Assembly (NCBI GenBank): GCA_006176705.1
Contig: QRFJ01005001.1
Location: 26,560 to 90,559 of the forward strand
Direction of reading: 5' to 3'
DNA from: Cocos nucifera
Taxonomy: Eukaryota > Streptophyta > Magnoliopsida > Arecales > Arecaceae
Length of the DNA: 64,000 nucleotides
The notes under the pieces are model-generated. The model searched no databases. It had not been told where the DNA came from and saw only the letters and a list, made by a program, of their open reading frames with translations. Position numbers and translations under genes: made by a program. Below, in pieces: positions 12,913 to 25,258 of the stretch; position 1 is the first letter of the stretch; each line of letters opens with the position of its first letter.

Positions 12913-12978
12913 TTGACTTTGGTCAAAAGTCTACCTTTGACTGGTCAAATGTTGACCATTGACACTTTGACTTTTGAC
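12913..12978 (+). promoter_or_regulatory. W-box-like TTGAC cluster in U3 of copia A
   Basis: Six TTGAC (12913, 12937, 12952, 12959, 12967, 12974) and two GTCAA (12922, 12944) lie within 66 bp, about 310 bp upstream of the TATA box. TTGAC[C/T] is the core bound by plant WRKY factors. Repeated clusters are known from defence-responsive promoters. The cluster recurs in the other family-A LTRs (about 21052-21108, 50740-50817, 58884-58950, 63427-63487) but is only vestigial in old LTR C (10368-10377). Binding is inferred. Confidence 0.6.
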
Positions 12979-13286
12979 CACATGTCATGCACCTATTGGA
13001 GAGCTGGTGGGGGCCTGTCCCCCTGCCAGAACCTGGCAAGGAAGAGGGCGCACGCCACCCTTGGCGTGTGCCCAAGTTGGAGGCGCCTAGGAGTCCTTGT
13101 TGGACAAGGACTCCATCTCCTTTTTGGATTCCAATTAGAGTTCTCCTAAGAACCAACTTTGACTGGTCTTAGGCGCCCTCTAAGGAGGAATCCAGGGGAC
13201 TCTATTCCCACCAATCAGATTTAGATCTGATTTCACAAAGAGTTGTGATTGGTTGGGAAAAAGAGAAGTTGGATCACAGAATAGTC

Positions 13287-13294
13287 TATAAATA
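13287..13294 (+). promoter_or_regulatory. TATA box of copia A 5' LTR
   Basis: TATAAATA within agtctataaataagaccct. The same box is found in A'' at 63799-63806 and, on the minus strand, at 58566-58573 and 50437-50444. In the 3' LTR of A the equivalent place near 21418 is altered by indels. Confidence 0.75.
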
Positions 13295-13880
13295 AGACCC
13301 TGCGCCCAACTCAGATTATATGATTATATGATTGAGAATTGAAATTCCCATGCCCCAAGGCTGCCTCTCCCCTCTTCCTCCATGCCAAACCACCTTCTCC
13401 CTCTCCTCTCCACGTCCAAAAGGAGTTTTGGATTCTTGGTTGGTGCGATTCAGATCAAAGAAAGGCGATCAAAAGCTAAGAAGGCTGCACTGCTGCAAAG
13501 GACGACTGCTGATCTTCAAAAGGAGTTTTGAAGATCCTCCAGATCAGATCCAGATCTAATTTTTGGAGATGTGATAGAGAAGAAGAGGATCTCCAGATCC
13601 AACCCGAGTGGATACCGGTAGAGGCCAGGCACTTGCGTGGCTAGATCCAGAACCTTCCGCTGCATACAGGATCATCAACGGGTAATAGGATTACCCAAAT
13701 CAAGGTAAATTAAATTTGATTTAATTTATCTAATTTTATTTTATTTATTAAAATAATAAGAATTAGATCTAAAATATCTCAGATCTGATTAGATCAAAGA
13801 AAAAAATTTTTGAAATATATCTCTTGATCTGATCAGATCTGAACGAACCTGGATCCGGGAAATCAGGATTTTCCTTCAAC

Positions 13881-13893
13881 TGGTATCAGAGCC
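13881..13893 (+). other. Primer-binding site of copia A (initiator Met tRNA type)
   Basis: TGGTATCAGAGCC starts two bases after the LTR end. It is the standard Ty1/copia primer site complementary to the 3' end of plant initiator methionine tRNA. Confidence 0.92.
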
Positions 13894-15755
13894 AAGGTTC
13901 TAAAAGTATTTAGATCTAATTTTAAATTTATTTTAATTAAAAAATAAGTGATTTTAGATGTCACATGAGATGTGATCAGATCTGAAAATCAGAAAAAATT
14001 AAAATTAAATGATTTGGATCTAAGATTAGAAAATATGCATGACTAGTTCTAAAATAGAATAGTTCTATAGAATAGTCTTGCATGTTTTTGATTTAATCTT
14101 GATTAAATCATATTTTAGATCTATTTATTTACTATTTTTTGATATTATAATGGTTATAATAACATCTAAAAAATAGCAAATAAAAATTATTTAATTTTAA
14201 ACATATCATATGAGATATGATTGATGCATGTCTAGACTAGTTGTAGAATAGTTCTACATAATTATCTAGATTAGAATTTATTTTGATTAGATCAATTTAA
14301 ATCTAATTTTTTAGATTATTATGAGATAATTTAGATCTGAAAAATATGCATGATTCGATACATGAGATGTATGCAAAATATGCCATGATTAGATCTAATT
14401 TGTATATGAGATATATGATATAGATCTAAAACTATTTTGTAGTATTGCATGTTCCTGATTAAGGCGTTCCTCTTGGCCGTCCGGTCATAAGAACGAAGAA
14501 GGGTTTAAAGGCCCTCTCTTTCCCATTCGATGGGGTGTTCTTATGATGTGTAGGGGTGCTGCGTGTTCGTCCTTAATCAGAAACCCAAAACTTACTTTCT
14601 GCAAAACCCTAGATCCTGAAACCCTAGGATTTATTGTGCATATTTTGTTTATGAACCCTACTTAATTAAGAATTAAGATTATGGAATATTAATTAGGTCT
14701 AAAATTGAGAATTTCAGATCTAAGACATATTCATAATACTGGGTTCGGGCTTGGGTAGCTCAATTAGGTCTAAGCGGTTGATCAAACCGAATCAAGAGTT
14801 GGTTAGATGGGATCAACAATGCTTAAATTGACCAGCCTAATAGGATTAAGTCTGGGTCAAGATCGAGTCACGATCAAGCAAGACCTAATTAGGCTCAGAG
14901 GTTAGAGTCTGGATTGTAGGCTAACCCAATTGGTTCTGACTCAACAATTTGGTGTCTAAGGTAAGTTTGGCACATACGACCGACTGGTTTTTAATTGGAA
15001 GCTACTCGACCTGAATGCGTTCTTGTACGAGTTAATGGCATATTCCTTCCACCGGTCTCACTTACCTGGCCATATCTGTTGACACAGTTCTGATCTGAGG
15101 TGGTCAATAATCCGAGCTAACCCATGCCACTAGGTTAGTCATAATTGTTATGACTATGACCAAGTCTAGTTTAATGAGACCTGAATCAATTCTCCCTAAG
15201 AAAAGATTAAGTCTGAGGTCTTCCACCATTGTAGATGTGCGGGCCCTTCCCGGGGTTGATTGTTCTCGGCTGGATACAGTGGCTCAGTTGCACCGGGAAG
15301 ATGCAACCATGTCTATTAGGCATTGGATGCTATGGGCTGGAGGATGAGTTGGGCTCAATATTTCGGATACGGTGAGAGACTCAATTAGGAACCCAGTCTA
15401 TGCAAATGGTGGGTCTGACTTAACTAAGGAGTGGATCAATATTTCGGATACGGTGAGATTCATGAATTAGAGACCAAGTTTGGGTGCACCATGATTAGAG
15501 AATCATTGAACAAGAGTTGTTCACTCATTGGCTAACCCATCACCAATAACTGTTAGGTGAGGTGATGAGTCAGTTGGTGAGACCGCACCACCCACTAGAA
15601 ATCATTAATCATGGAGATTTTCGCATCTCTACAGAGGGAGTGTAGGGATCCGAGAAAATAGTGGGAGCTAATTTGTTTAAAAATAAAATCCCTAAACAAA
15701 TTGGTCAAGTCAAAATTACAGTATCTAACTAGAATCTTTGACTCTCTACAGGAAA
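13894..15755 (+). other. Copia A leader (1.86 kb, non-coding, structured)
   Basis: No convincing gene. It holds a nested inverted-repeat structure at 14455-14580 and a 22 bp direct repeat (15356-15377 and 15437-15458, core atttcggatacggtgaga). A ctctctacag stretch just before the gag ATG looks like a splice acceptor. The 65-codon frame at 15150-15347 is not supported as a gene. The same leader is present in A' (56106-57966), where all three structures are kept. Confidence 0.6.
14455..14580 (+). other. Nested stem structure in copia leader RNA (candidate packaging/dimer element)
   Basis: Outer stem ctgattaagg (14455-14464) pairs with ccttaatcag (14571-14580). Inner stem tcataagaac (14485-14494) pairs with gttcttatga (14537-14546). 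Inside lies the hairpin cccat-tcg-atggg (14522-14534). All arms are preserved in A' (57282-57406). The function as an encapsidation or dimerisation signal is inference from its place between primer site and gag. Confidence 0.5.
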
Positions 15756-16216
15756 ATGTCTGCGTCCAACCCATTGGCACGTATCCTGGACACACATAGA
15801 CTGACTGGACCCAATTATAAAGATTGGCTCAGGAACTACAAAATTAGTTTTGGGTTCGAGAAGTTAACCCATGTTTTGGACCAGGACCCTCCCACCTTAC
15901 CAGCCCGTCCATCCATTGAACAGAGAGCGTCTCTGGAAAAATGGATAGACGAAGATAATAAGGCCAGATATTACATGTTGGGCTCGATGTCTGATGAGCT
16001 CCAGCGCCAACATGAAGATATCGGGACTGCTCGCCAAATGTTGGCTCACCTGCAGGAGATGTTTGGTGAACAGAGTCGCGCAGCCAAATATCAAGTCACG
16101 AAATGACTTTTTAAGGCTAAGATGCGTGATGGGCAGTCAGTCCAAGATCACTGTCTGACAATGATCAAGGACATGGAAGAGCTTGAGAAGCTCGGTGTGA
16201 AGTTAGACTTGGACTG
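15756..16216 (+). pseudogene. Copia A gag, N-terminal and middle part, with in-frame TGA
   Basis: ATG at 15756 is chosen because MSASNPLARILDTHRLTGPN is the usual start of this gag; an upstream in-frame ATG at 15738 adds six residues. The retrotransposon gag domain (DWLRN-K, LDQDPPTLPARPS, DNKARYYMLGSMSDELQRQHE) runs to a TGA at 16104-16106. It continues in frame after it (MRDGQSVQDHCLTMIKDME) until an indel near 16213. The same TGA is present at the same codon in A' (55755-55757). The gag would form the virus-like particle. This copy cannot make a full gag unless the stop is read through. Confidence 0.85.
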
Positions 16217-16240
16217 CAGAATGATATTATTCTGCAATCC

Positions 16241-16903
16241 TTGACTGATGCATATGGGCAATTCATCATGAATTACCACATGCATAAACTTCAAAATTCC
16301 TTGGCCGAATTAATGAATATGCTGGTTACCGCTGAGCTTTCTATGAAAGGTTCTAAAGGCTCAGTTCTTGCTATGGAACGGACTTCTTCCAAAAGAAAGT
16401 CTTATGGAAAGAAAAAGAAGTCTGTGAAAAAGCAAAAGGTGGAAGGATCAAAGAAGAAGAAGGCAGAGCCGAAGAAAAAGGCCGATGTCAAAGGAAAGTG
16501 TTTCCATTGCAACAGCGACGGCCATTGGAAGCGGAACTGCCCTACTTACCTGGCCACCCTGAAGAACAAGAAGGAAGGTCCTTCTGGAGGTATGCTCGTT
16601 ATTGAGTCTAACCTTACGGTTTCTTCTGCATCCAGTTGGGTGCTTGACTCTGGTTCTAGTGCTCATCTGTGCACTTCTATGCAGGGTCTTGAGGATAGCA
16701 GGAGGCTGAGGGATGGAGACATGATCCTACGCATCGGTAATGGAGCAAGAGTTGCTGCAGTAGCCGTGGGAACATACCCTCTTCGATTACCATCTGGTTT
16801 AGACTTAGTTTTGAAAGACTGTTATTATGTGCCTGCAGCTAGCAGGAATTTGATTTCTGTTTCATGCTTAGCACAAGAAGGCTTATGTGATTACCTTCTT
16901 TAA
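16241..16903 (+). pseudogene. Copia A gag C-terminus, zinc knuckle and protease
   Basis: A 220-codon open stretch. Residues 1-45 end the gag domain and residues 47-86 are very Lys-rich. A CCHC knuckle (CFHCNSDGHWKRNC, CX2CX4HX4C) is at 87-100 and the aspartic protease motif DSGSS is at 136-140. It stops after CLAQEGL because of one extra base near 16880 that A' lacks (its frame continues there). The knuckle binds RNA during packaging and the protease matures the polyprotein. Both motifs are intact here even though the overall frame is broken. Confidence 0.88.
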
Positions 16904-17901
16904 GGACCATTGTAACATTCTTTATGAAAGAAATAAAATTGCAAATGGTTTCCTTATTAATGGTCTTTATCAGCTACATATTGATGTACCTATTCTAACT
17001 ATCGAGCAAAACGTGAATGCCAAACGACCTAGGGATAGTCCAAATGACAGATATCTATGGCACCTGAGATTAGGTCATATAGCAGAAGATAGGATCAACA
17101 AATTGGAGAAAAATGGGCTATTGAGTCCATTGACTTCCGAGTCATATCCAACTTGTGAATCTTGTCTTCAAGGCAAAATGACTAAACTCCCTTTTGTTGG
17201 ACATGGGGAGAGGGCCACAGATCTCCTTGCCCTAGTACATACTGATGTGTGCGGCCCATTTGATGTGCCGGCTAGAGGCAATTTTGTCTACTTCATTACC
17301 TTTACCGATGATCTGTCTAGGTATGGGTATGTGTATCTTATGAGACACAAGTCTGAAGCTTTTGAAAAGTTCAAAGAATTCAGACATGAAGTAGAAAAAC
17401 AAACTGAAAAACCCATTAAGGTTCTTCGATCAGATCGAGGAGGTGAATACCTTAGCCGGGAATTCCTAGACTATCTTAAGGAAAAATGGCATAGTCTCTC
17501 AATGGACTCCACCAGGAACACCTCAACTCAACGGGGTTTCAGAATGGAGAAATCGGACTCTATTGGATATGGTTCGATCCATGATGAGCTTCACAGACCT
17601 CCCTGATTTTCTTTGGGGACACTCATTGTTAACTTCAATTTATCTACTGAATAGGGTTCCCTCTAAAACCGTTCCTACCACACCGTATGAGATATGGCAC
17701 GGTAAGAAACCAAGTCTGAGTCATCTCAGAATTTGGGGTTGTCCGGCTCATGTCAAAAGACAACAAGCGGACAAGTTAGAGTTTAGGTCCTTTAGAGCTC
17801 GATTCATAGGATATCCTAAAGAGTCATTAGGATACTATTTCTACATTCCAGAAGACCACAATGTGATTGTGAGTCGACATGCCATCTTTCTTGAAAAATA
17901 G
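16887..17901 (+). pseudogene. Copia A integrase (two frames)
   Basis: The first open stretch, 16887-17606, carries the pre-integrase zinc site (HLRLGH then CESC) and the first catalytic residues of the DDE core (HTDVCGP and TDDLSRYG). An extra A in the run at 17482-17486 shifts the frame. The correct frame then gives PGTPQLNGVSEW, with the third catalytic residue, and continues in 17563-17901. A TAG at 17899-17901 ends it after HAIFLEK. Both the extra A and the TAG recur in A' (54374-54378 and 53956-53958), so they predate the separation of the copies. Confidence 0.87.
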
Positions 17902-18768
17902 TTTATTCAAGATAGCGGCATTGGAAAGCAGATTAAGCTTGATGAGAAAGTCTCACAAGTACAACGAGCTAAGGACCAATTGGAACCAAATCAGGTTGAG
18001 CCAATAAGAACACTACCTCCTCCACCTCGTAGATCGGAAAGAGTTTTCCCGTCCCCCTGAAAGATACTTAGGTATTATTTCAGAGGAAGTAGAGGAAAAT
18101 GTTCCTCGTAGGTAATGGTGCTCATGGTGATGATCCCAAAACCTACAACGAGGCGATATCAGATATCGACTCCGAGAAATGGCTAGAGGCAATGCAGTCA
18201 GAAATTGACTCGATGCACTCAAACCAAGTCTGGACCTTGGTAGATCCACCAGAAGGTATAGTACCTATTGGGTGTAAATGGATCTTCAAGAGAAAGATTG
18301 GTGCAGATGGGAATGTGGAGACATTCAAGGCTAGACTAGTGGCAAAAGGTTATAGTCAACGTGCGAAGGCATTGACTATCAGGATACCTTTTCCCCAGTG
18401 GCTATGCTAAAATCCATCCGCACATTGCTTGCCGTTGCAGCCTATTTCGATTATGAAATATGGCAAATGGACGTGAAAACGGCATTCTTAAATGGATATC
18501 TTGAGGAAGATATCTATATGGAACAGCCGCTAGGTTTCACATCCAGTGATACTGATCACAAGGTTTGCAAGCTGCAAAGGTCCATATATGGACTTAAGCA
18601 AGCATCTCGGAGCTGGAACACTCGTTTCAATGATGTGATCAAAAAGTTTGGTTTCATCAAAAATGAAGAGGAACCATGTGTTTTCAAAAAGGGTCAGTGG
18701 GAGCGCTGTTGTCTTCCTCGTATTGTACGTGGATGACATCCTCCTTATTGGGAATGATATTCCCATGA
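17902..18768 (+). pseudogene. Copia A reverse transcriptase, N-terminal half (fragmented)
   Basis: Several frames together give the linker and the start of RT: WLEAMQSEIDSMHSNQVW, GCKWIFKRKIGADG, AKGYSQ (18099-18410) and then DYEIWQMDVKTAFLNG (18398-18736). The YVDD catalytic box is readable at about 18726-18737, but one frame away because of an extra G in the run just before it. At least five indels versus A' fall in this 870 bp, mostly at or beside homopolymers. Confidence 0.85.
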
Positions 18769-19707
18769 TTGACAACAGTCAAATTATGGTTGTCCAAGGA
18801 ATTCTCCATGAAAGACCTAGGTGAAGCATCCTTTATTCTAGGAATTAAGGTCTATAGGGATAGACCGAATAGGATGCTAGGACTTTCACAGAAGATGTAC
18901 ATAGAGAAAGTACTAAAGAGGTTTAGTATGGAAAACTCTAAGAGGGGATTAATACCCTTCAGACATGGTATTCATCTTTCCAAGAAGATGTGCCCCAGCA
19001 CACCTGAGGAAATAGAACGCATGAGCAAGATCCCTTATGCTTCTGCAATAGGGAGCCTCATGTATGCCATGCTATGTACACGACCTGATATAGCCCATGC
19101 TGTGAGTGTCACAAGCAGATATCAGTCAAATCCAGGTGAAGAACACTGGACTTCTGTGAAATGTATCCTTAAGTACTTGAGAAGAACTAAGGATATGATG
19201 CTGGTCTTTGGTAATGGAGAACTCCAAGTCCAGGGATACACAGACTCGGATTTCATGTCCGATATAGATGATCGAAAGTCGACATCTGGGAGTCTGTTTG
19301 TGTGCAATGGTGGTGCTGTCAGCTGGAAGAGTTCCAAGCAAACGGTGATAGCAGATTCCACCATGGAAGCAGAATATATCGCTGCATCAGAGGCTGCGAA
19401 GGAAGCATTCTGGTACAAGAAGTTTGCTGCAGAAATTGGAGTAATGCCATCAGATGCCATTCCTCTATACTGCGACAACAATGGCGCCATAGCCCTTGCT
19501 AAGGAGCCGAGGTCTCACCAGAAATCCAAGCATATTGAGCGGCGATACCACCTCATCCGCGATTACCTCGAGAAGGGTTACGTCGAGGTCAAGAGAGTCA
19601 ACTCCACAGATAATGTGGCAGACCCACTTACAAAGCCGTTGGGCCAGCAGAAGATCGAAGCCCACCTTGAGAAGATGGGACTTAGACTTGTAGCCAATTG
19701 GCTTTAG
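18769..19707 (+). pseudogene. Copia A RT C-terminus and RNase H
   Basis: An open stretch of 312 codons. It covers the RT connection (EFSMKDLGEASFILGIKVYR, KRGLIPFRHGI), the SLMYAMLCTRPDIA block, and RNase H with TDSDF, STMEAEY and LYCDNNGA. It ends KMGLRLVANWL with the stop at 19705-19707, a few bases before the purine tract. This part has no internal stop. It is the 3' end of a broken polyprotein and would not be translated by itself. Confidence 0.87.
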
Positions 19708-19710
19708 GAC

Positions 19711-19721
19711 AAGTGGGAGAT
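19711..19721 (+). other. Polypurine tract of copia A
   Basis: aagtgggagat lies directly before the 3' LTR start (19722). The complement is at 52143-52153 in A'. Confidence 0.85.
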
Positions 19722-22656
<2,935 letters not shown>

Positions 22657-22661
22657 GACAG

Positions 22662-22787
22662 TAGTCCTATGATCTCTTTCTTCCTCACGAGCCTGGAGAA
22701 AGTCTTTAGATCTGAACCTCGCTGCTGATCTCTGCTAAAGTCTGATCTTCTTCCTCCTCTATGCTCAACCAGGCTCTGATACCACTT
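22662..22787 (-). other. Copia D leader with initiator-Met primer site
   Basis: On the minus strand TGGTATCAGAGCC (complement of 22772-22784) begins three bases after the LTR end at 22788, as in other copia elements. About 110 bp of leader follow to 22662, where copia A is inserted. The reading continues at 11583. Confidence 0.82.
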
Positions 22788-23623
22788 GTTGGACCCTAGA
22801 ATCTCTCTGATACTAATTATTAGAGAGAAAAAGAATAAAGTAGATGGCCGGCACCTAGAGCTTAAAGTTGAACCAAAGAAAGAAGAGTAAAGTATTTTAG
22901 GAAGAAAAGCTCAATTATATTTTACTCTATTTTAAAGATACAATATCTGAATTTATATATCGTAGGATTTTTGCTATACCACATGAATCCTAATAAATCC
23001 AAACCCCAGCCGAAAAACTTTTCTAGGCTGACCCAATACATGAAAGCACTCACCAAATCCATGTACATATGTCTCACATGCTCTCATCCCCTAGATCTGT
23101 ACCTGACCTATATATGAGTTAGCCCCTTTAAGATCTTATTGGTTTAGACCTTAAAATCCTAGGATGAAAGACTATCCTAGATCCAAACAAAAAAACCTCA
23201 TATGTTCCGTACGCCACCATCGAGCCAGCTCTTTTAGGAGCCGAGCTGACTCGACTACATCTCATCCAAATTTTATTTTTTATCTACCTGAGACAGCCAG
23301 CTTGGCTGCATCCTGAGCCGACTCGACTGTGTATCCGAGCAAGCTCGTCGGTGTGTCAGCCTCTTATCTTGGCTGATTCTTCTCCTAGCTTTGATCCTTT
23401 GCTCCATCTTGTATCCTAGATTTTTGGAGCATCTACCAAGCCCTCTTAAGATTTTCACACCTGAACCTCGAGTCCCATGCAGGGCTACATGCTGCTTTCA
23501 CCTAGGATAACTCCTGTCCTAACTCTAGGACTCACATCCATCCTAGTCTCTTGGAGCCAACACCCTAGCTCCTCCTATGGCCTTCCAAGGCTTGGAAGCA
23601 CCACACTAGATCCTACATTAACA
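22788..23623 (-). repeat. Copia D 5' LTR (836 bp)
   Basis: Read on the minus strand it starts TGTTAATGTAGG and ends CTAGGGTCCAACA, next to the primer site. The TGTT...AACA ends, the primer site on the correct side and the gag fragment at 11329-11583 together support a minus-strand copia element. Its remaining 3' part must lie left of the window beyond element C, or be lost. Confidence 0.8.
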
Positions 23624-24286
23624 ATTTCGAATGGCAAGGCAATTTTGGATGGCCAACGATTATTTAGCGGGCAACCGTTTGCAGCCAATTTGGTTTAGTT
23701 GTAGTGGATACTAAAAATATTTTTACAATACATGATTAAATGATCAATATGAGCCTCATTTTTATTTTTATTTTTATTTTTTTTAATTTTTTTTGATATT
23801 TAAAAGGAACACCTATCGGTGGGTTCTAGGCCATGCCGATAGTTGTGGGCCAACCCGATGGATTTTGGGTCATACCAATGGGTTCTAGGCCATCAGGTTC
23901 TGCCTAGAAGTTTTCATATATGTGCTGATTATTGATTCCATATGTAATAATCTTTTCCAAGAGTGATATATGATCATAATTATGATTAGGAAACCTATAA
24001 TAATCGTATATATGTATATTTATCCTACGATTTGTTAAGGTAAGTTCTACTCTGACTAACCTAAGTACTCCTTAATGCTTTTGAGATAATATATAACGGG
24101 AATATTAGAGATATAGATTTTTCTTAATCTTGGAAGGTAAATAAAAAGTAAAATTATTTTTTACTGCTCCTTAATTATTTTAATTATTTTCAATATATAT
24201 ATAATAGATATAATAAAATAGATAAATTAAATTAAATATTTTTTTAAAAAAATCAAATCCCATGCAATGCATGGGTTACAAACTAG
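23624..24286 (+). mobile_element. Possible Helitron 3' end (5' boundary not found)
   Basis: A perfect hairpin cccatgc-aat-gcatggg (24259-24275) is followed after seven bases by CTAG (24283-24286) and then T. This is the canonical Helitron 3' arrangement: a stem-loop roughly 10 nt before CTRR and insertion before T. No Rep/helicase protein is present and I could not identify the 5' TC end, so the left limit given is only the end of the copia D LTR. The stretch contains a short repeat of gtgggttctaggcca-like words at 23820-23895. Confidence 0.45.
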
Positions 24287-24492
24287 TTTTATTGATTAAA
24301 TCCAATGTTCAATCATGGTCTACGATTGAGCTTGGTCCTTGCATCCACAACTTAAACCAGTCTAGTATGATTGAACCCAAGCCCAAGTGAACCTGACGTA
24401 AATGTGTAGTATAGCAAACAAATGGTGATGAACCAAATTGTAATTTATCGATCACATCACAACATAGCATCATATACCTATGACATCAACCA

Positions 24493-24708
24493 TTGCCAAT
24501 GAGCACCGCGAGTGGAGTGATTACTCTGAAATGGGTGATAGCACTGCCGACAATTGGTGAGACTTCAACTATGGAGGACCTGGACTTCCATGCCCCCATG
24601 GATGATGCTTGGTATGTGGTGTGGCTCTGCTTGGAGGGGAAGGAAATCCTCCGTGTCATGTACTATAATTTCTCGGATGTTTATGATGAGCTCAACCTAT
24701 CTATGTAA
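24493..24708 (+). CDS. Unidentified 71-codon ORF fragment
   Basis: The open frame reads M..T..GVITLKWV, then DLDFHAPMDDAWYVVWLCLEG and VMYYNFSDVYDELN. The pattern DDAWY.V...LEG..L.V.Y.NF.D..DE resembles the SAWADEE/Tudor-like plant segment, but the match is from memory and short. No start context, introns or downstream domain can be supported. It may be a host gene piece carried by a transposon, or chance. Confidence 0.25.
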   Translation: MPMSTASGVITLKWVIALPTIGETSTMEDLDFHAPMDDAWYVVWLCLEGKEILRVMYYNFSDVYDELNLSM

Positions 24709-24719
24709 GTATATCAGAA

Positions 24720-25258
24720 AGAACAATCATCTAGATTAACCAAAATAAACTTATAACAAAGTCACAAACCTTAACATTAATTTTCAATGCAATATTTTCT
24801 AGATACTGCTTGTTTTCCCTACTAGATACACGCTTTAGTAAGTAATATTGCTATACAATGCCAAGCTATGTATCGCATACCTACTTGACCTTTTCCATCA
24901 ATAGAGTATGATGTAAAAGTGTGGTAAGATTTAAATAGACTCTAGTTAGTTAGAATCTAAAATAAACATGCCATAATGGCCTCTAATTTTAGGTAGGATA
25001 ATAATCAGCAATTTGATATGTTTTTCCTAGGGAGACAGTCTTTTCATAGATTGATCATAGACCATTTTAAGAGCGGATTCAATCAAACTAGCAGAAAAAT
25101 ATAGATTGATTACAAGCATAGAAATAAACAATATAGATATTATACTAGAAAAATAAATAGCAGAGATCTAACTGGAGTAACAAGAATCATGCCTTAAAAA
25201 GGAAAGAAGAATTTAGAAAAATTCTTAACATTATTACTGTTCATTAATGTTACAGGTC
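24720..25258. other. AT-rich stretch, nothing recognised
   Basis: No open frame over 60 codons and no terminal repeat or homology to the other blocks of the window. It may be 5' flank of the CACTA gene that follows. Confidence 0.4.

Larger units (their letters stand above)
11589..13878 (+). repeat. Copia A 5' LTR (2290 bp)
   Basis: Starts TGTTAGATATATGTG and ends TTTTCCTTCA just before the primer site. It has near-identical copies at 49859-52142 and 57982-60276 (minus) and 62101-64000 (plus, partial). It contains a perfect 10-5-10 palindrome at 12662-12686, a TTGAC cluster at 12913-12978 and a TATA box at 13287-13294. Two antisense open frames of 84 and 88 codons (11802-12056, 12366-12632) recur in nearly all copies; I do not call them genes. 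Confidence 0.95.

Noticed and set aside
13881..13893. Possible tRNA gene fragments
   Set aside because: These are primer-binding sites complementary to tRNA 3' ends, not tRNA genes; no cloverleaf is present.
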